From: an uncultured Bacteroidales bacterium
GTDB taxonomy: Bacteria > Bacteroidota > Bacteroidia > Bacteroidales > Paludibacteraceae
Direction: 5' to 3'
DNA length: 5,897 nt
Assembly: GCA_903873355.1 (NCBI GenBank)
Contig: CAIQOG010000130.1
Coordinates: forward strand, 1 to 5,897
Below the pieces are notes generated by a model. It saw nothing but the letters and a program-made list of their open reading frames with translations, did not search any database and was not told the DNA's origin. A program made the translations under genes and the position numbers. Of the stretch, positions 1 through 5,897 are shown piece by piece. How positions within the stretch are numbered: position 1 is the stretch's first letter; every line of letters begins with the position of its first letter.

Positions 1-747
1 GGTGGTCTGTTAAGCCCTTATGCATCGCAATTTGGTAGCAACAGCGAATTAGCCATTGCAACTGCTACGGAAGATTACATCTTTACCGGTAATACAAGTA
101 ATGGTCCTGTAATTACATTCTCAGGATTAAATACAGCTAAAAAATACAAATTCAAAATTTTTGGATCAAGAAACTCTAACACCGACCGTGCCGCCCAATA
201 CACCCTTCAGGGTGCCGGTGCACCATCAGTAGGTACTTTGCAAAGCTCTACGGTCACAGGTTTGGGTGGAACAGTTTATATCGATGCGGCAACAGTCTAT
301 CCAACAACATTAAATGTTAGTTATACGTTGACTTCATCCGGTTCAAATACGCAAGCTGTGACTTATTATGGTAACAATAGTACAGTTTATACTTCAGGAT
401 TGATTGAACCTGATGGTACGGGGGCAATTTCCTTAACCACCATTACTACCACGCCTTCAGTAGCGTATGCATACATTAACAGTATGAAAATAGAAGAATA
501 TGTTGATAATATGACTACAGCAAATTCAGGAACTGTTTCAGCTGAAACAAAAGTTTATCCAACAAACTTTTGTGATCAAATTTCTGTAGAAGGAGCGGTA
601 TCGGGCATTGAAATTTATAATGCATTAGGAATACTTATAAATAAACTGAAGACTACAGAAAAAGCTGTAATAAATACCAGTCAATTGGAAAAAGGTATTT
701 ATGTTCTGGTGGTTGATGGCAACAAAAGTTACAAGTTGATAAAATAA
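1..747 (+). CDS. Secreted protein, C-terminal part, with type IX secretion sorting domain (5' end outside window)
   Basis: Frame 1 is open from the first base to TAA at 745-747, giving 248 residues of a longer protein whose start lies upstream. A TTG at 238 and later ATGs are internal codons, because the same frame continues upstream with coherent protein. Residues about 15-167 look like one beta-rich domain. They contain SGLNTAKKYKFKIFGSRN (41 onward) and end in YAYINSMKIEEY (156-167), a pattern I know from galactose-binding or malectin-like jelly-roll domains of Bacteroidetes extracellular proteins. Residues about 182-248 match the type A Por sorting tail: a VYPTNF entry motif (185-190), IEIYNALG, then an INTSQLEKGIYVLVV segment and a final basic KLIK. 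This tail is known to direct export through the outer membrane by the type IX system and is normally removed. The catalytic part, if any, is not in view, so the specific function is unknown. The gene converges on the AraC gene and may be a neighbouring carbohydrate-active protein, but that is only inference. Confidence 0.85.
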   Translation, partial: GGLLSPYASQFGSNSELAIATATEDYIFTGNTSNGPVITFSGLNTAKKYKFKIFGSRNSNTDRAAQYTLQGAGAPSVGTLQSSTVTGLGGTVYIDAATVYPTTLNVSYTLTSSGSNTQAVTYYGNNSTVYTSGLIEPDGTGAISLTTITTTPSVAYAYINSMKIEEYVDNMTTANSGTVSAETKVYPTNFCDQISVEGAVSGIEIYNALGILINKLKTTEKAVINTSQLEKGIYVLVVDGNKSYKLIK

Positions 748-758
748 ATTTGTTGAAT

Positions 759-803
759 GAATCGGCATTCCTTTGTATGAAATCATTCAAAGGATGTCGA
801 TTC
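759..803. terminator. Hairpin terminator between convergent genes, probably bidirectional
   Basis: The left arm at 759-775 (GAATCGGCATTCCTTTG) pairs with the right arm at 788-803 (CAAAGGATGTCGATTC), with one bulged base and one G-U pair. The 12-base middle can extend the stem by ATG/CAT beyond a T-T mismatch, leaving a four-base loop. The hairpin starts 11 bases after the stop of the upstream gene and ends 19 bases before the stop of the AraC gene on the other strand. Reading rightward, the tail is only moderately T-rich (TTTG, then TCGTAAGG). Reading leftward, it runs into a more T-rich stretch. A shared Rho-independent terminator is the simplest reading. Confidence 0.75.
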
Positions 804-822
804 TTTGTCGTAAGGTTGTCTC

Positions 823-1689
823 TTAATATTTAATCAACATTTGTTTCAGAAACAGTCTGTATTCATTCGGAGTCATCCCTTTTTTCTTTTTGAAAATGCG
901 TATGAAATTGGATAAATTATTGAAGCCCGATGAATAGCATATTTCAGCAACAGTGTTACTGGTTTCAGATAACATTTGACAGGCACGGGCAATGCGTAGG
1001 TTGGTGATATAATCAATAAAGGTACAATTTGTTTTTTTCTTAAAGAAGTGACTGAAAGCCGAATCCGACATGTTTACAAGTGAAGATACGTCGGAAAGTT
1101 TAATGTTTTCTTCAAGATTGTTTTCGAGGTAATCGCACACTTTGGCAATCCGGCGACTTTTGGATGAACGAATAGTATCTTTTGTATCGAAAATATTGCT
1201 TACCAAAACATGCCGGTCGGCAATTGATAAATCGTAAAGAATGGAAAGAAATTCAAGCACAGTGTGAAAACCCTGCATTTTGGTAAGTTGCAATATCTTA
1301 ACGCTGATTTGTAATTTTGTTTCATATGAAAAAGTCAATCCGCGTTGTGAATCTATCAGAAGTTGTTTAATAGAAGAAAACATGCGTTTTTGAAGCATAG
1401 GGAAATTTAGAATCTGATCCGAAAACTGAATTGTAATGACATGGTTACCCTTTATAATTTCACCACGCCATGCATGCGAAAGATTTGGACCAATCATGAC
1501 CAAATCCAACTCATTAAATGGCTCGATAGAGTCTCCGGTAATTCGTTTTCCCTTGTCATTAAGCACAAGATTAATCTCATAATCGGAATGATAATGAACA
1601 GGGTAATCAAAATCTGCATTAGGATGATTCAATACAATGAATAAGTCTTCGGCAGAAATAGGGGTGATTTCTTTTTGTATATCATTCAT
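823..1689 (-). CDS. AraC-family transcriptional regulator with N-terminal cupin-like sensor domain
   Basis: This is a 288-residue protein, the usual length for a one-component AraC regulator. Residues about 15-95 resemble the AraC ligand-binding cupin: PVHYHSDYEINLVL (30-43), then DLVMIGPNLSHAW (62-74), with histidines where this fold normally has them. Residues about 183-280 form the paired helix-turn-helix DNA-binding domain. The first helix pair is near IKLSDVSSLVNMSDSAFSHF (196-215). The second is TVAEICYSSGFNNLSNFIRI (246-265), followed by the family signature KGMTPNEYR (270-278). The ATG at 1689-1687 is preceded by an A/T-rich leader and a good Bacteroidetes promoter. The gene is transcribed away from the symporter, so the two promoters share a 180-base region. 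By family and position it probably acts as a cytoplasmic, sugar-responsive activator of the symporter-GH130 operon and perhaps of susC. The effector cannot be read from the sequence. Confidence 0.93.
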   Translation of the reverse strand: MNDIQKEITPISAEDLFIVLNHPNADFDYPVHYHSDYEINLVLNDKGKRITGDSIEPFNELDLVMIGPNLSHAWRGEIIKGNHVITIQFSDQILNFPMLQKRMFSSIKQLLIDSQRGLTFSYETKLQISVKILQLTKMQGFHTVLEFLSILYDLSIADRHVLVSNIFDTKDTIRSSKSRRIAKVCDYLENNLEENIKLSDVSSLVNMSDSAFSHFFKKKTNCTFIDYITNLRIARACQMLSETSNTVAEICYSSGFNNLSNFIRIFKKKKGMTPNEYRLFLKQMLIKY

Positions 1690-1733
1690 ATAAATAAAGT
1701 TGAATTATTATAGGATGTATTGATTTGATTTTG

Positions 1734-1762
1734 CAAATGTATGAAATATCAATATACAACAA
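1734..1762 (-). promoter_or_regulatory. Candidate promoter of the AraC gene
   Basis: On the minus strand, 1741-1734 reads TACATTTG, an exact match to the Bacteroidetes -7 consensus TAnnTTTG. A TTG at 1762-1760 (within TTGTTG) lies 18 bases upstream, within the usual spacing for a -33 TTTG-type box. Transcription would begin near 1728, giving a leader of roughly 38 bases before the ATG at 1689. This is the only one of the three promoter candidates in the window with both elements, which fits a basally expressed regulator. Confidence 0.55.
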
Positions 1763-1768
1763 TACACA

Positions 1769-1834
1769 TTTCAAAATAATACAACTAATGAGCAAAAAAA
1801 CACACAAAAAACAGCATGAATACCTGTAGTTTTG
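1769..1834 (+). promoter_or_regulatory. Candidate promoter and upstream activator region of the symporter operon
   Basis: TAGTTTTG at 1827-1834 fits the Bacteroidetes -7 consensus TAnnTTTG and would start transcription near 1840, about 30 bases before the symporter ATG. No TTG or TTTG box occurs at the -33 position; the sequence there is A-rich. Upstream lie TTTCAAAA (1769-1776), ATGAGC (1788-1793) and AAAACAG (1808-1814). The same motifs recur in the same order upstream of susC. The lack of a -33 box together with the repeated motifs suggests an activator-dependent promoter. Confidence 0.45.
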
Positions 1835-1869
1835 TTGCGTGATAAAAATGTACTTAAATTTAAAATAAA

Positions 1870-3447
1870 ATGGATACTTTCTCAATTGGAATTATTGACC
1901 TGATAATAGTAGTTGTATATCTGTCATTTATCATATGGTGGGGTCTGAAAAAAGGTAACAGCTCAGACTCGAAATCATATTTTCTTGCCGGACGTTCCAT
2001 GCCCTGGTGGATCGTTGGATTATCGCTGTTTGCGGCCAGCATTTCGAGCACAACACTTATCGGTCAATCGGGCGATGCTTACGATACCGGTTTAGCAGTA
2101 TTCAATTACAATCTTACCGGTACAGTGGTTATGGTTTTCTTTGCGTTATTCCTTCTGCCTCTATATATAAAATCAAATATATTTACAATTCCTGAATTTC
2201 TTGAGAGACGTTTCGATCAGCGTTCGCGCTACTATTTCTCAGGGATATGTATTATAGGAAATATCTTTTTGGATGCTGCGGGAGCGCTTTATGCTGCAGC
2301 CTTAATAATTAAACTTTTATTTCCTGGTGCTGATTTACAGCTCATTATTATAATTTTTGCACTTATTGCAGCTTCCTACTCTATTCCGGGTGGTCTTTCG
2401 TCAGTTATTAATACAGAGCTAATACAAGCAGTGGTTTTAATTATTGGTTCCATGTTACTTACTTACATGTGTTTCCATTTAGGAAGTGATTATTTCTACA
2501 ATTTAGTTGCTTCTCACGATATCCTAATAAAACTTATTCGTCCGCTTACCGACACCGCTACACCTTGGTTGGGATTAATTGTGGGAATGCCTGTGTTGGG
2601 TTTATATTTTTGGGCAAATAATCAAACGCTGGTGCAGCGCGTATTGAGTGCAAAATCGTTAGACGAAGGACGAAAAGGGGTACTCTTCACAGGTTTTCTC
2701 ACACTAAGTACATTATTTATTATTGCTATTCCAGGACTCATCTCCCGTAATTTATTTCCCGGATTAGAAAAACCGGATATGGTTTACCCTACCATGGTAT
2801 TGAAACTTATGCCAATTGGTTTGTTGGGCGTTTTACTTGCAGCACTTTTATCCGCGCTAACTGCCACACTTAGTGCTATACTAAACTCAACTGCCACCTT
2901 ATTTACAATGGATTTTTACTCCAAATTCAACAAAAAAGCTGATTCTCAGAAATTAGTTCGGGTTGGTAAAATTGCTTCAGTAGTTGTAATTGTGTTGGCA
3001 GCATTTTGGGCACCACAAATAGGGAAGTTTGGCTCGTTGCTTAAGTATTATCAGGAAATGCTATCCTATATCGCTCCACCTATTGTAGCCGCATTTATCA
3101 TTGGTATTTTTAATAAACGAGTAAATGGAACTGGAGCTTTTGTAGGATTAATGTCAGGTTTGGCAATTGCTGTTGCCATGGTTTTCTTTAAAACAAGCAT
3201 TTTCGGACATCTTCATTTTTTACTCATTGTACCTTATTTGTTTGTTTTCAGCCTGGTAGTTATTTACATTACAAGTTTGTTTTTTGCAAAACCAGCTGAA
3301 GAAAAACTAGCCGAAACCACTTTTTCCATTCAGGATTTCAAAAAAGAGACTCAGCAGTTGAAATCTGTAGCATGGCATAGCAACTATCGGGTATGGGCGG
3401 CAATTTTGTTAGGATGCTGTGCTGTAATCTGGGTATATTTCAGCTAA
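1870..3447 (+). CDS. Sodium:solute symporter (SSS/SLC5 family), probable sugar or glycoside importer
   Basis: This 525-residue protein is almost entirely hydrophobic, with roughly 13-14 membrane helices from residue 8 to the last one at about 508-524. Family landmarks are clear: SYFLAGRSMPWWIVGLSLFA (36-55), the NQTLVQRVLSAKS signature (251-263), and LNSTATLFTMDFY (338-350). The protein resembles the Vibrio sodium/galactose symporter vSGLT along its length. Aligning from memory, the Na2-site positions A62 and I65 of vSGLT correspond to A55 and I58 here. S365 corresponds to T333, while S364 is alanine (A332). The galactose-contact Q69 corresponds to T62 and K294 to T278, so the substrate is probably not simple galactose. 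The ATG at 1870 follows an A-rich leader with no Shine-Dalgarno sequence. The GH130 gene starts 45 bases after the stop on the same strand, with no evident terminator between. That pairing suggests the symporter supplies the disaccharide that the phosphorylase cleaves in the cytoplasm, which is inference. Confidence 0.93.
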   Translation: MDTFSIGIIDLIIVVVYLSFIIWWGLKKGNSSDSKSYFLAGRSMPWWIVGLSLFAASISSTTLIGQSGDAYDTGLAVFNYNLTGTVVMVFFALFLLPLYIKSNIFTIPEFLERRFDQRSRYYFSGICIIGNIFLDAAGALYAAALIIKLLFPGADLQLIIIIFALIAASYSIPGGLSSVINTELIQAVVLIIGSMLLTYMCFHLGSDYFYNLVASHDILIKLIRPLTDTATPWLGLIVGMPVLGLYFWANNQTLVQRVLSAKSLDEGRKGVLFTGFLTLSTLFIIAIPGLISRNLFPGLEKPDMVYPTMVLKLMPIGLLGVLLAALLSALTATLSAILNSTATLFTMDFYSKFNKKADSQKLVRVGKIASVVVIVLAAFWAPQIGKFGSLLKYYQEMLSYIAPPIVAAFIIGIFNKRVNGTGAFVGLMSGLAIAVAMVFFKTSIFGHLHFLLIVPYLFVFSLVVIYITSLFFAKPAEEKLAETTFSIQDFKKETQQLKSVAWHSNYRVWAAILLGCCAVIWVYFS

Positions 3448-3492
3448 TATCGAATACTAAAGATTTTATATAATTCCAATAATATTTGACGC

Positions 3493-4551
3493 ATGAAATT
3501 TGAAAAATTTAAACAGAACCCAATTCTTTCACCACTAGAATCAAATGAATGGGAAAGTTTGGTAACCTGTAATCCGGGGGTGATTTATGATAACGGGACT
3601 TTTTATATGCTTTACCGTGCTGCAGGAAACGATAGCGAACATGTGATTCGTTTTGGTTTGGCAACAAGCAAAGATGGTTATCATTTTAAGCGCATGTCGG
3701 ACAAGCCGGTATTTGGACCAAGCGAGAACGGACCCGATTCGGGCGGCGTGGAGGATGCACGTATTGTGAAGTTTGACAATGAATTTTATATAACCTATGC
3801 TTATCGTGCATATCCTCCGGGTCAATACTGGAACTTTGGTCACGATGAAATTCTTTTGCCCGAATGTGGGGAAGATGCACCTGCAGCTGTGAAGCAAAAT
3901 ATTGGAAATACAGGGTTGGCTGTAACAACTGATTTCAAAAATTTCCGACGACTTGGTCGTTTAACATCACCGGTATTGGATGACAGGGATGTTATTTTAT
4001 TCCCTGAAAAAATTAATGGTCAATATGCTTTATTACATCGTCCAAAACAGTATATTGGGAAAAAATACGGTGTGAAATATCCATCAATCTGGATAAAATT
4101 CTCGGATGATATTTTAAACTGGGAAGATAAAGAGAGTCATTTGCTAATGACCGGAATTGAAGGTACCTGGGAAGAAAAAATAGGAGGAAGTACACCACCA
4201 TTGAAAACCGATAAAGGTTGGTTGGTACTTTATCACGGTGTTGAAAATGGAGGGCTTGGTTATTATCGGGTTGGTGCTGTGCTATTGGATTTAGAGAATC
4301 CATTAAAGATAATAGCTCGTACACCCGATTGTCTGCTCGAACCGGAACTTGAATATGAAACCAAAGGTTATTATAACGGATGTGTTTTCCCCACCGGCAA
4401 CGTAATTATTAATGATACTCTCTTTGTATATTACGGTGCTGCTGATAAATATATTGGAGTAGCTACCTGTAATATCCACGAATTATTAAATTTTATGACG
4501 GAAGCACCTGCCGTTAAAAATCTGAAAAAACAAATTCAGAGAGTAATTTAA
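3493..4551 (+). CDS. GH130 glycoside phosphorylase, probably acting on a beta-mannoside
   Basis: This is a 352-residue cytoplasmic protein (no signal peptide) with the five-bladed beta-propeller sequence pattern of glycoside hydrolase family 130. Landmarks are NPILSP (9-14), CNPGV (26-30), YRA (41-43), GGVEDAR (84-90), LFPEKINGQY (169-178), LHRP (181-184), PPLKT (235-239), LYHGV (246-250), and YYGAADKYIG (313-322). D88 in GVEDAR matches the family's catalytic aspartate. R183, K238 and H248 occupy positions that phosphorylase members use to hold phosphate and that GH130 hydrolases lack, so phosphorolysis is more likely than hydrolysis. Known members release alpha-mannose 1-phosphate from beta-1,4- or beta-1,2-mannosides, including Man-Glc and Man-GlcNAc. 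The exact linkage and acceptor cannot be read here. Compared with short GH130_2 enzymes as I remember them, there is an extra segment at about 107-138 that may shape the acceptor site. The gene is probably co-transcribed with the symporter upstream and lies ahead of susC. Confidence 0.9.
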   Translation: MKFEKFKQNPILSPLESNEWESLVTCNPGVIYDNGTFYMLYRAAGNDSEHVIRFGLATSKDGYHFKRMSDKPVFGPSENGPDSGGVEDARIVKFDNEFYITYAYRAYPPGQYWNFGHDEILLPECGEDAPAAVKQNIGNTGLAVTTDFKNFRRLGRLTSPVLDDRDVILFPEKINGQYALLHRPKQYIGKKYGVKYPSIWIKFSDDILNWEDKESHLLMTGIEGTWEEKIGGSTPPLKTDKGWLVLYHGVENGGLGYYRVGAVLLDLENPLKIIARTPDCLLEPELEYETKGYYNGCVFPTGNVIINDTLFVYYGAADKYIGVATCNIHELLNFMTEAPAVKNLKKQIQRVI

Positions 4552-4568
4552 AAATCCAATCAACATTC

Positions 4569-4634
4569 TTTCAAAAAAGTATCATTCATCAGCGAATAAA
4601 GACAATAAAACAGATTAAAGAAATGCTACTTTTG
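4569..4634 (+). promoter_or_regulatory. Candidate promoter and upstream activator region of susC
   Basis: TACTTTTG at 4627-4634 fits the Bacteroidetes -7 consensus TAnnTTTG, placing a start near 4640 and leaving a leader of about 31 bases before the ATG at 4672. No -33 TTG/TTTG box is present at the right distance. TTTCAAAA (4569-4576), ATCAGC (4588-4593) and AAAACAG (4607-4613) precede it in the same order and at nearly the same spacing as upstream of the symporter. I see no convincing terminator between the GH130 stop and this site, so read-through from the upstream operon is also possible. The rest of the 4552-4671 gap holds no gene that I can support. Confidence 0.45.
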
Positions 4635-4671
4635 TGTTGAGATTATTGAATAAATATATAATTGTAATTAC

Positions 4672-5897
4672 ATGAAACGATTTCAAAAAAACAAAATATA
4701 TTGTATTTTATCATTCAAAATGGCAATATGTTTTATGCTTTTCAGTATGCTTTGTACTACTACCTCAGTTTTAGCACAAACAGCAGGAATTAGACTTTCC
4801 GGTTTTGTTAAAGACACGAAAGGCGAAGCAATTATAGGTGTGTCAGTAAAAGTAAAAGGGACAAATATTGGTACAATAACAGATGTTAATGGTAAATTTT
4901 ATATAAATGAATTGCCAAAAAACTCAATAATTGACTTTTCTTATGTAGGCATGGAATCGCAATCTGTTGTCGTTAAGGGAAAAGGAGAGTTGAACATTGT
5001 TTTGCAGGAATCTTCGGTATCAATGAATGAAGTTGTGGTAGTAGGGTATGGTAGTGTAAAAAAGAGTGATGTTACAGGTTCTGTAACTTCGGTTAAAGCT
5101 GAGGCACTAAAGAGTATTCCGGCCAACTCAATCGAAGGACTACTTCAGGGACGTGCAGCCGGATTACAGGTAATCAATTCATCACAAGATCCCGGAGCAG
5201 GTGCAACGGTTCGTATTCGTGGTAATAGTTCATTGCGTGGTTCAAATGCACCATTAATTGTGGTCGATGGTTTCCCCTTGGGTGATGCAGGCGACCTGAA
5301 GCAAATAAATCCGGCTGATATTGTAAGTATGGAGGTTCTGAAAGATGCTTCAGCTTCAGCTATATATGGTTCACGTGGGGCCAATGGTGTTATTATGGTA
5401 ACAACCAAAAAAGCAAAAATTGGCAAAACAACCGTAAAGATCAGTCAGCAGGTTACTGCTTCTGAATTTACTTCTCAACTTAATTTGTGGCGTGACCCGG
5501 TATTAATGGCATCGTTGAATAACGAATCGCGTATAAACGGTGGTTTTCCAGCAATGTACATCGGTGAAGTTTCATCGACAGGGGTATATTACCCTTCCAT
5601 TCAGGAGCTTTCCACCACATGGAATACAAATACCCGTTGGGATGATATTGTATTCAGAAAATCACCAATTTCTAATAATACGACTATTACAGTATCGAGT
5701 GGAACTGAAAAAACCCTATTTAATCTGAGTGCGAATTATTATACCGATCAGGGAGTTTATATCAATGATGATTATTCTAAAGGCGGTTATAACCTGAGTG
5801 TTGACCATAACATTTACAAGAATGTAAAAATCAGATTCTCTAATATTCTATCAAAAGGATTTCGTAATTCAAATGGTGGTTTGGCCTATTATCGTAA
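4672..5897 (+). CDS. SusC/RagA-family TonB-dependent outer-membrane transporter, N-terminal part (3' end outside window)
   Basis: The frame from ATG 4672 is open to the window end, giving 408 residues. SusC proteins usually have about 1000, so roughly 40 percent is visible. Residues 1-35 form a signal peptide: basic MKRFQKNK, a hydrophobic core, and a likely cut after VLA before Gln36. This supports the ATG at 4672 over the ATG at 4720, which would lose the basic segment. Residues about 42-112 are the carboxypeptidase-regulatory-like beta domain typical of SusC. A TonB-box-like NEVVVVGYG follows at 119-127. The plug domain spans about 128-246 and carries the SusC hallmarks LLQGRAAGL (157-165) and ASAIYGSRGANGVIMVTT (228-245). 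The remainder enters the beta-barrel. The protein would import an oligosaccharide across the outer membrane using TonB energy, paired with a SusD lipoprotein expected immediately downstream but not visible. Its position after the symporter and GH130 genes suggests that it feeds the same pathway. Confidence 0.93.
   Translation, partial: MKRFQKNKIYCILSFKMAICFMLFSMLCTTTSVLAQTAGIRLSGFVKDTKGEAIIGVSVKVKGTNIGTITDVNGKFYINELPKNSIIDFSYVGMESQSVVVKGKGELNIVLQESSVSMNEVVVVGYGSVKKSDVTGSVTSVKAEALKSIPANSIEGLLQGRAAGLQVINSSQDPGAGATVRIRGNSSLRGSNAPLIVVDGFPLGDAGDLKQINPADIVSMEVLKDASASAIYGSRGANGVIMVTTKKAKIGKTTVKISQQVTASEFTSQLNLWRDPVLMASLNNESRINGGFPAMYIGEVSSTGVYYPSIQELSTTWNTNTRWDDIVFRKSPISNNTTITVSSGTEKTLFNLSANYYTDQGVYINDDYSKGGYNLSVDHNIYKNVKIRFSNILSKGFRNSNGGLAYYR

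Noticed and set aside
238..747. A shorter gene starting at TTG 238
   Set aside because: The same frame is open and protein-like from base 1, so this codon is internal and the real start lies upstream of the window.
1816..1842. Eight-codon reading frame (ATG AAT ACC ... TGA) ahead of the symporter, as a possible leader peptide
   Set aside because: It spans the candidate -7 element, so most of it would not be transcribed from that promoter.
1682..2051. Minus-strand open frames covering the divergent promoter region and the symporter 5' end
   Set aside because: They are low-complexity or chance translations that overlap the promoter region and the start of the symporter, with no recognisable domain.
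3480..3488. TAATATTTG just before the GH130 start as an internal promoter
   Set aside because: It has three bases instead of two between TA and TTTG and no -33 element. Co-transcription with the symporter is simpler.
3541..4324. Minus-strand open frames inside the GH130 gene
   Set aside because: Their translations lack family features and the plus-strand frame is a clear conserved enzyme, so they are chance frames.
4569..4580. CTTTCAAAAAAG as a terminator after the GH130 gene
   Set aside because: The four-pair A-T-rich stem is too weak, and the TTTCAAAA within it is better explained as part of the motif set shared with the symporter promoter.
4623..4640. Five-codon reading frame ahead of susC
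   Set aside because: It overlaps the candidate -7 element TACTTTTG and has no sign of being translated.
4941..5426. Minus-strand open frames inside the SusC gene
   Set aside because: They lie opposite the conserved carboxypeptidase-like and plug domains of SusC and show no protein features of their own.

Overview
The window reads as a piece of a Bacteroidota (Bacteroidetes) chromosome, probably from an environmental or saccharolytic Bacteroidales-type lineage. Four things point there: a SusC/RagA-family TonB-dependent transporter, a C-terminal type IX secretion (Por) sorting tail, starts with A-rich leaders and no Shine-Dalgarno sequence, and -7 promoter elements of the Bacteroidetes form TAnnTTTG. 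The DNA is AT-rich throughout. No tRNA, rRNA, CRISPR array or insertion sequence is visible.

Layout. (1) Bases 1-747, + strand: the C-terminal part of a secreted protein with a beta-rich domain followed by a type IX sorting domain; its 5' end lies outside the window. (2) Bases 759-803: a long, nearly perfect hairpin between two convergent genes, a probable shared terminator. (3) Bases 823-1689, - strand: an AraC-family regulator with a cupin-like sensor domain. (4) Bases 1690-1869: a divergent promoter region. (5) Bases 1870-3447 and 3493-4551, + strand: a sodium:solute symporter (SSS family) and a GH130 glycoside phosphorylase, probably one operon. (6) Bases 4552-4671: an intergenic region with a second promoter candidate. 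(7) Bases 4672 to the end, + strand: the first 408 residues of a SusC-like outer-membrane transporter, cut by the window edge.

How the genes could work together (inference). The locus looks like the start of a polysaccharide utilisation locus. The SusC protein, with a SusD partner expected just downstream, would bring oligosaccharides across the outer membrane. The symporter would carry a disaccharide or other small glycoside across the inner membrane. The cytoplasmic GH130 enzyme would then cleave it with phosphate, most likely releasing alpha-mannose 1-phosphate from a beta-mannoside. The divergent AraC protein is the natural candidate for the local sugar-responsive activator.

The most notable non-coding signal is a collinear motif set (TTTCAAAA, ATSAGC, AAAACAG, TAnTTTTG) at nearly identical spacing upstream of both the symporter and susC. 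Neither site has a recognisable -33 box, which suggests both are co-controlled by an activator. Nothing here demands a wholly new type of system. The more open questions are the substrate of the symporter-phosphorylase pair and the shared regulatory module.
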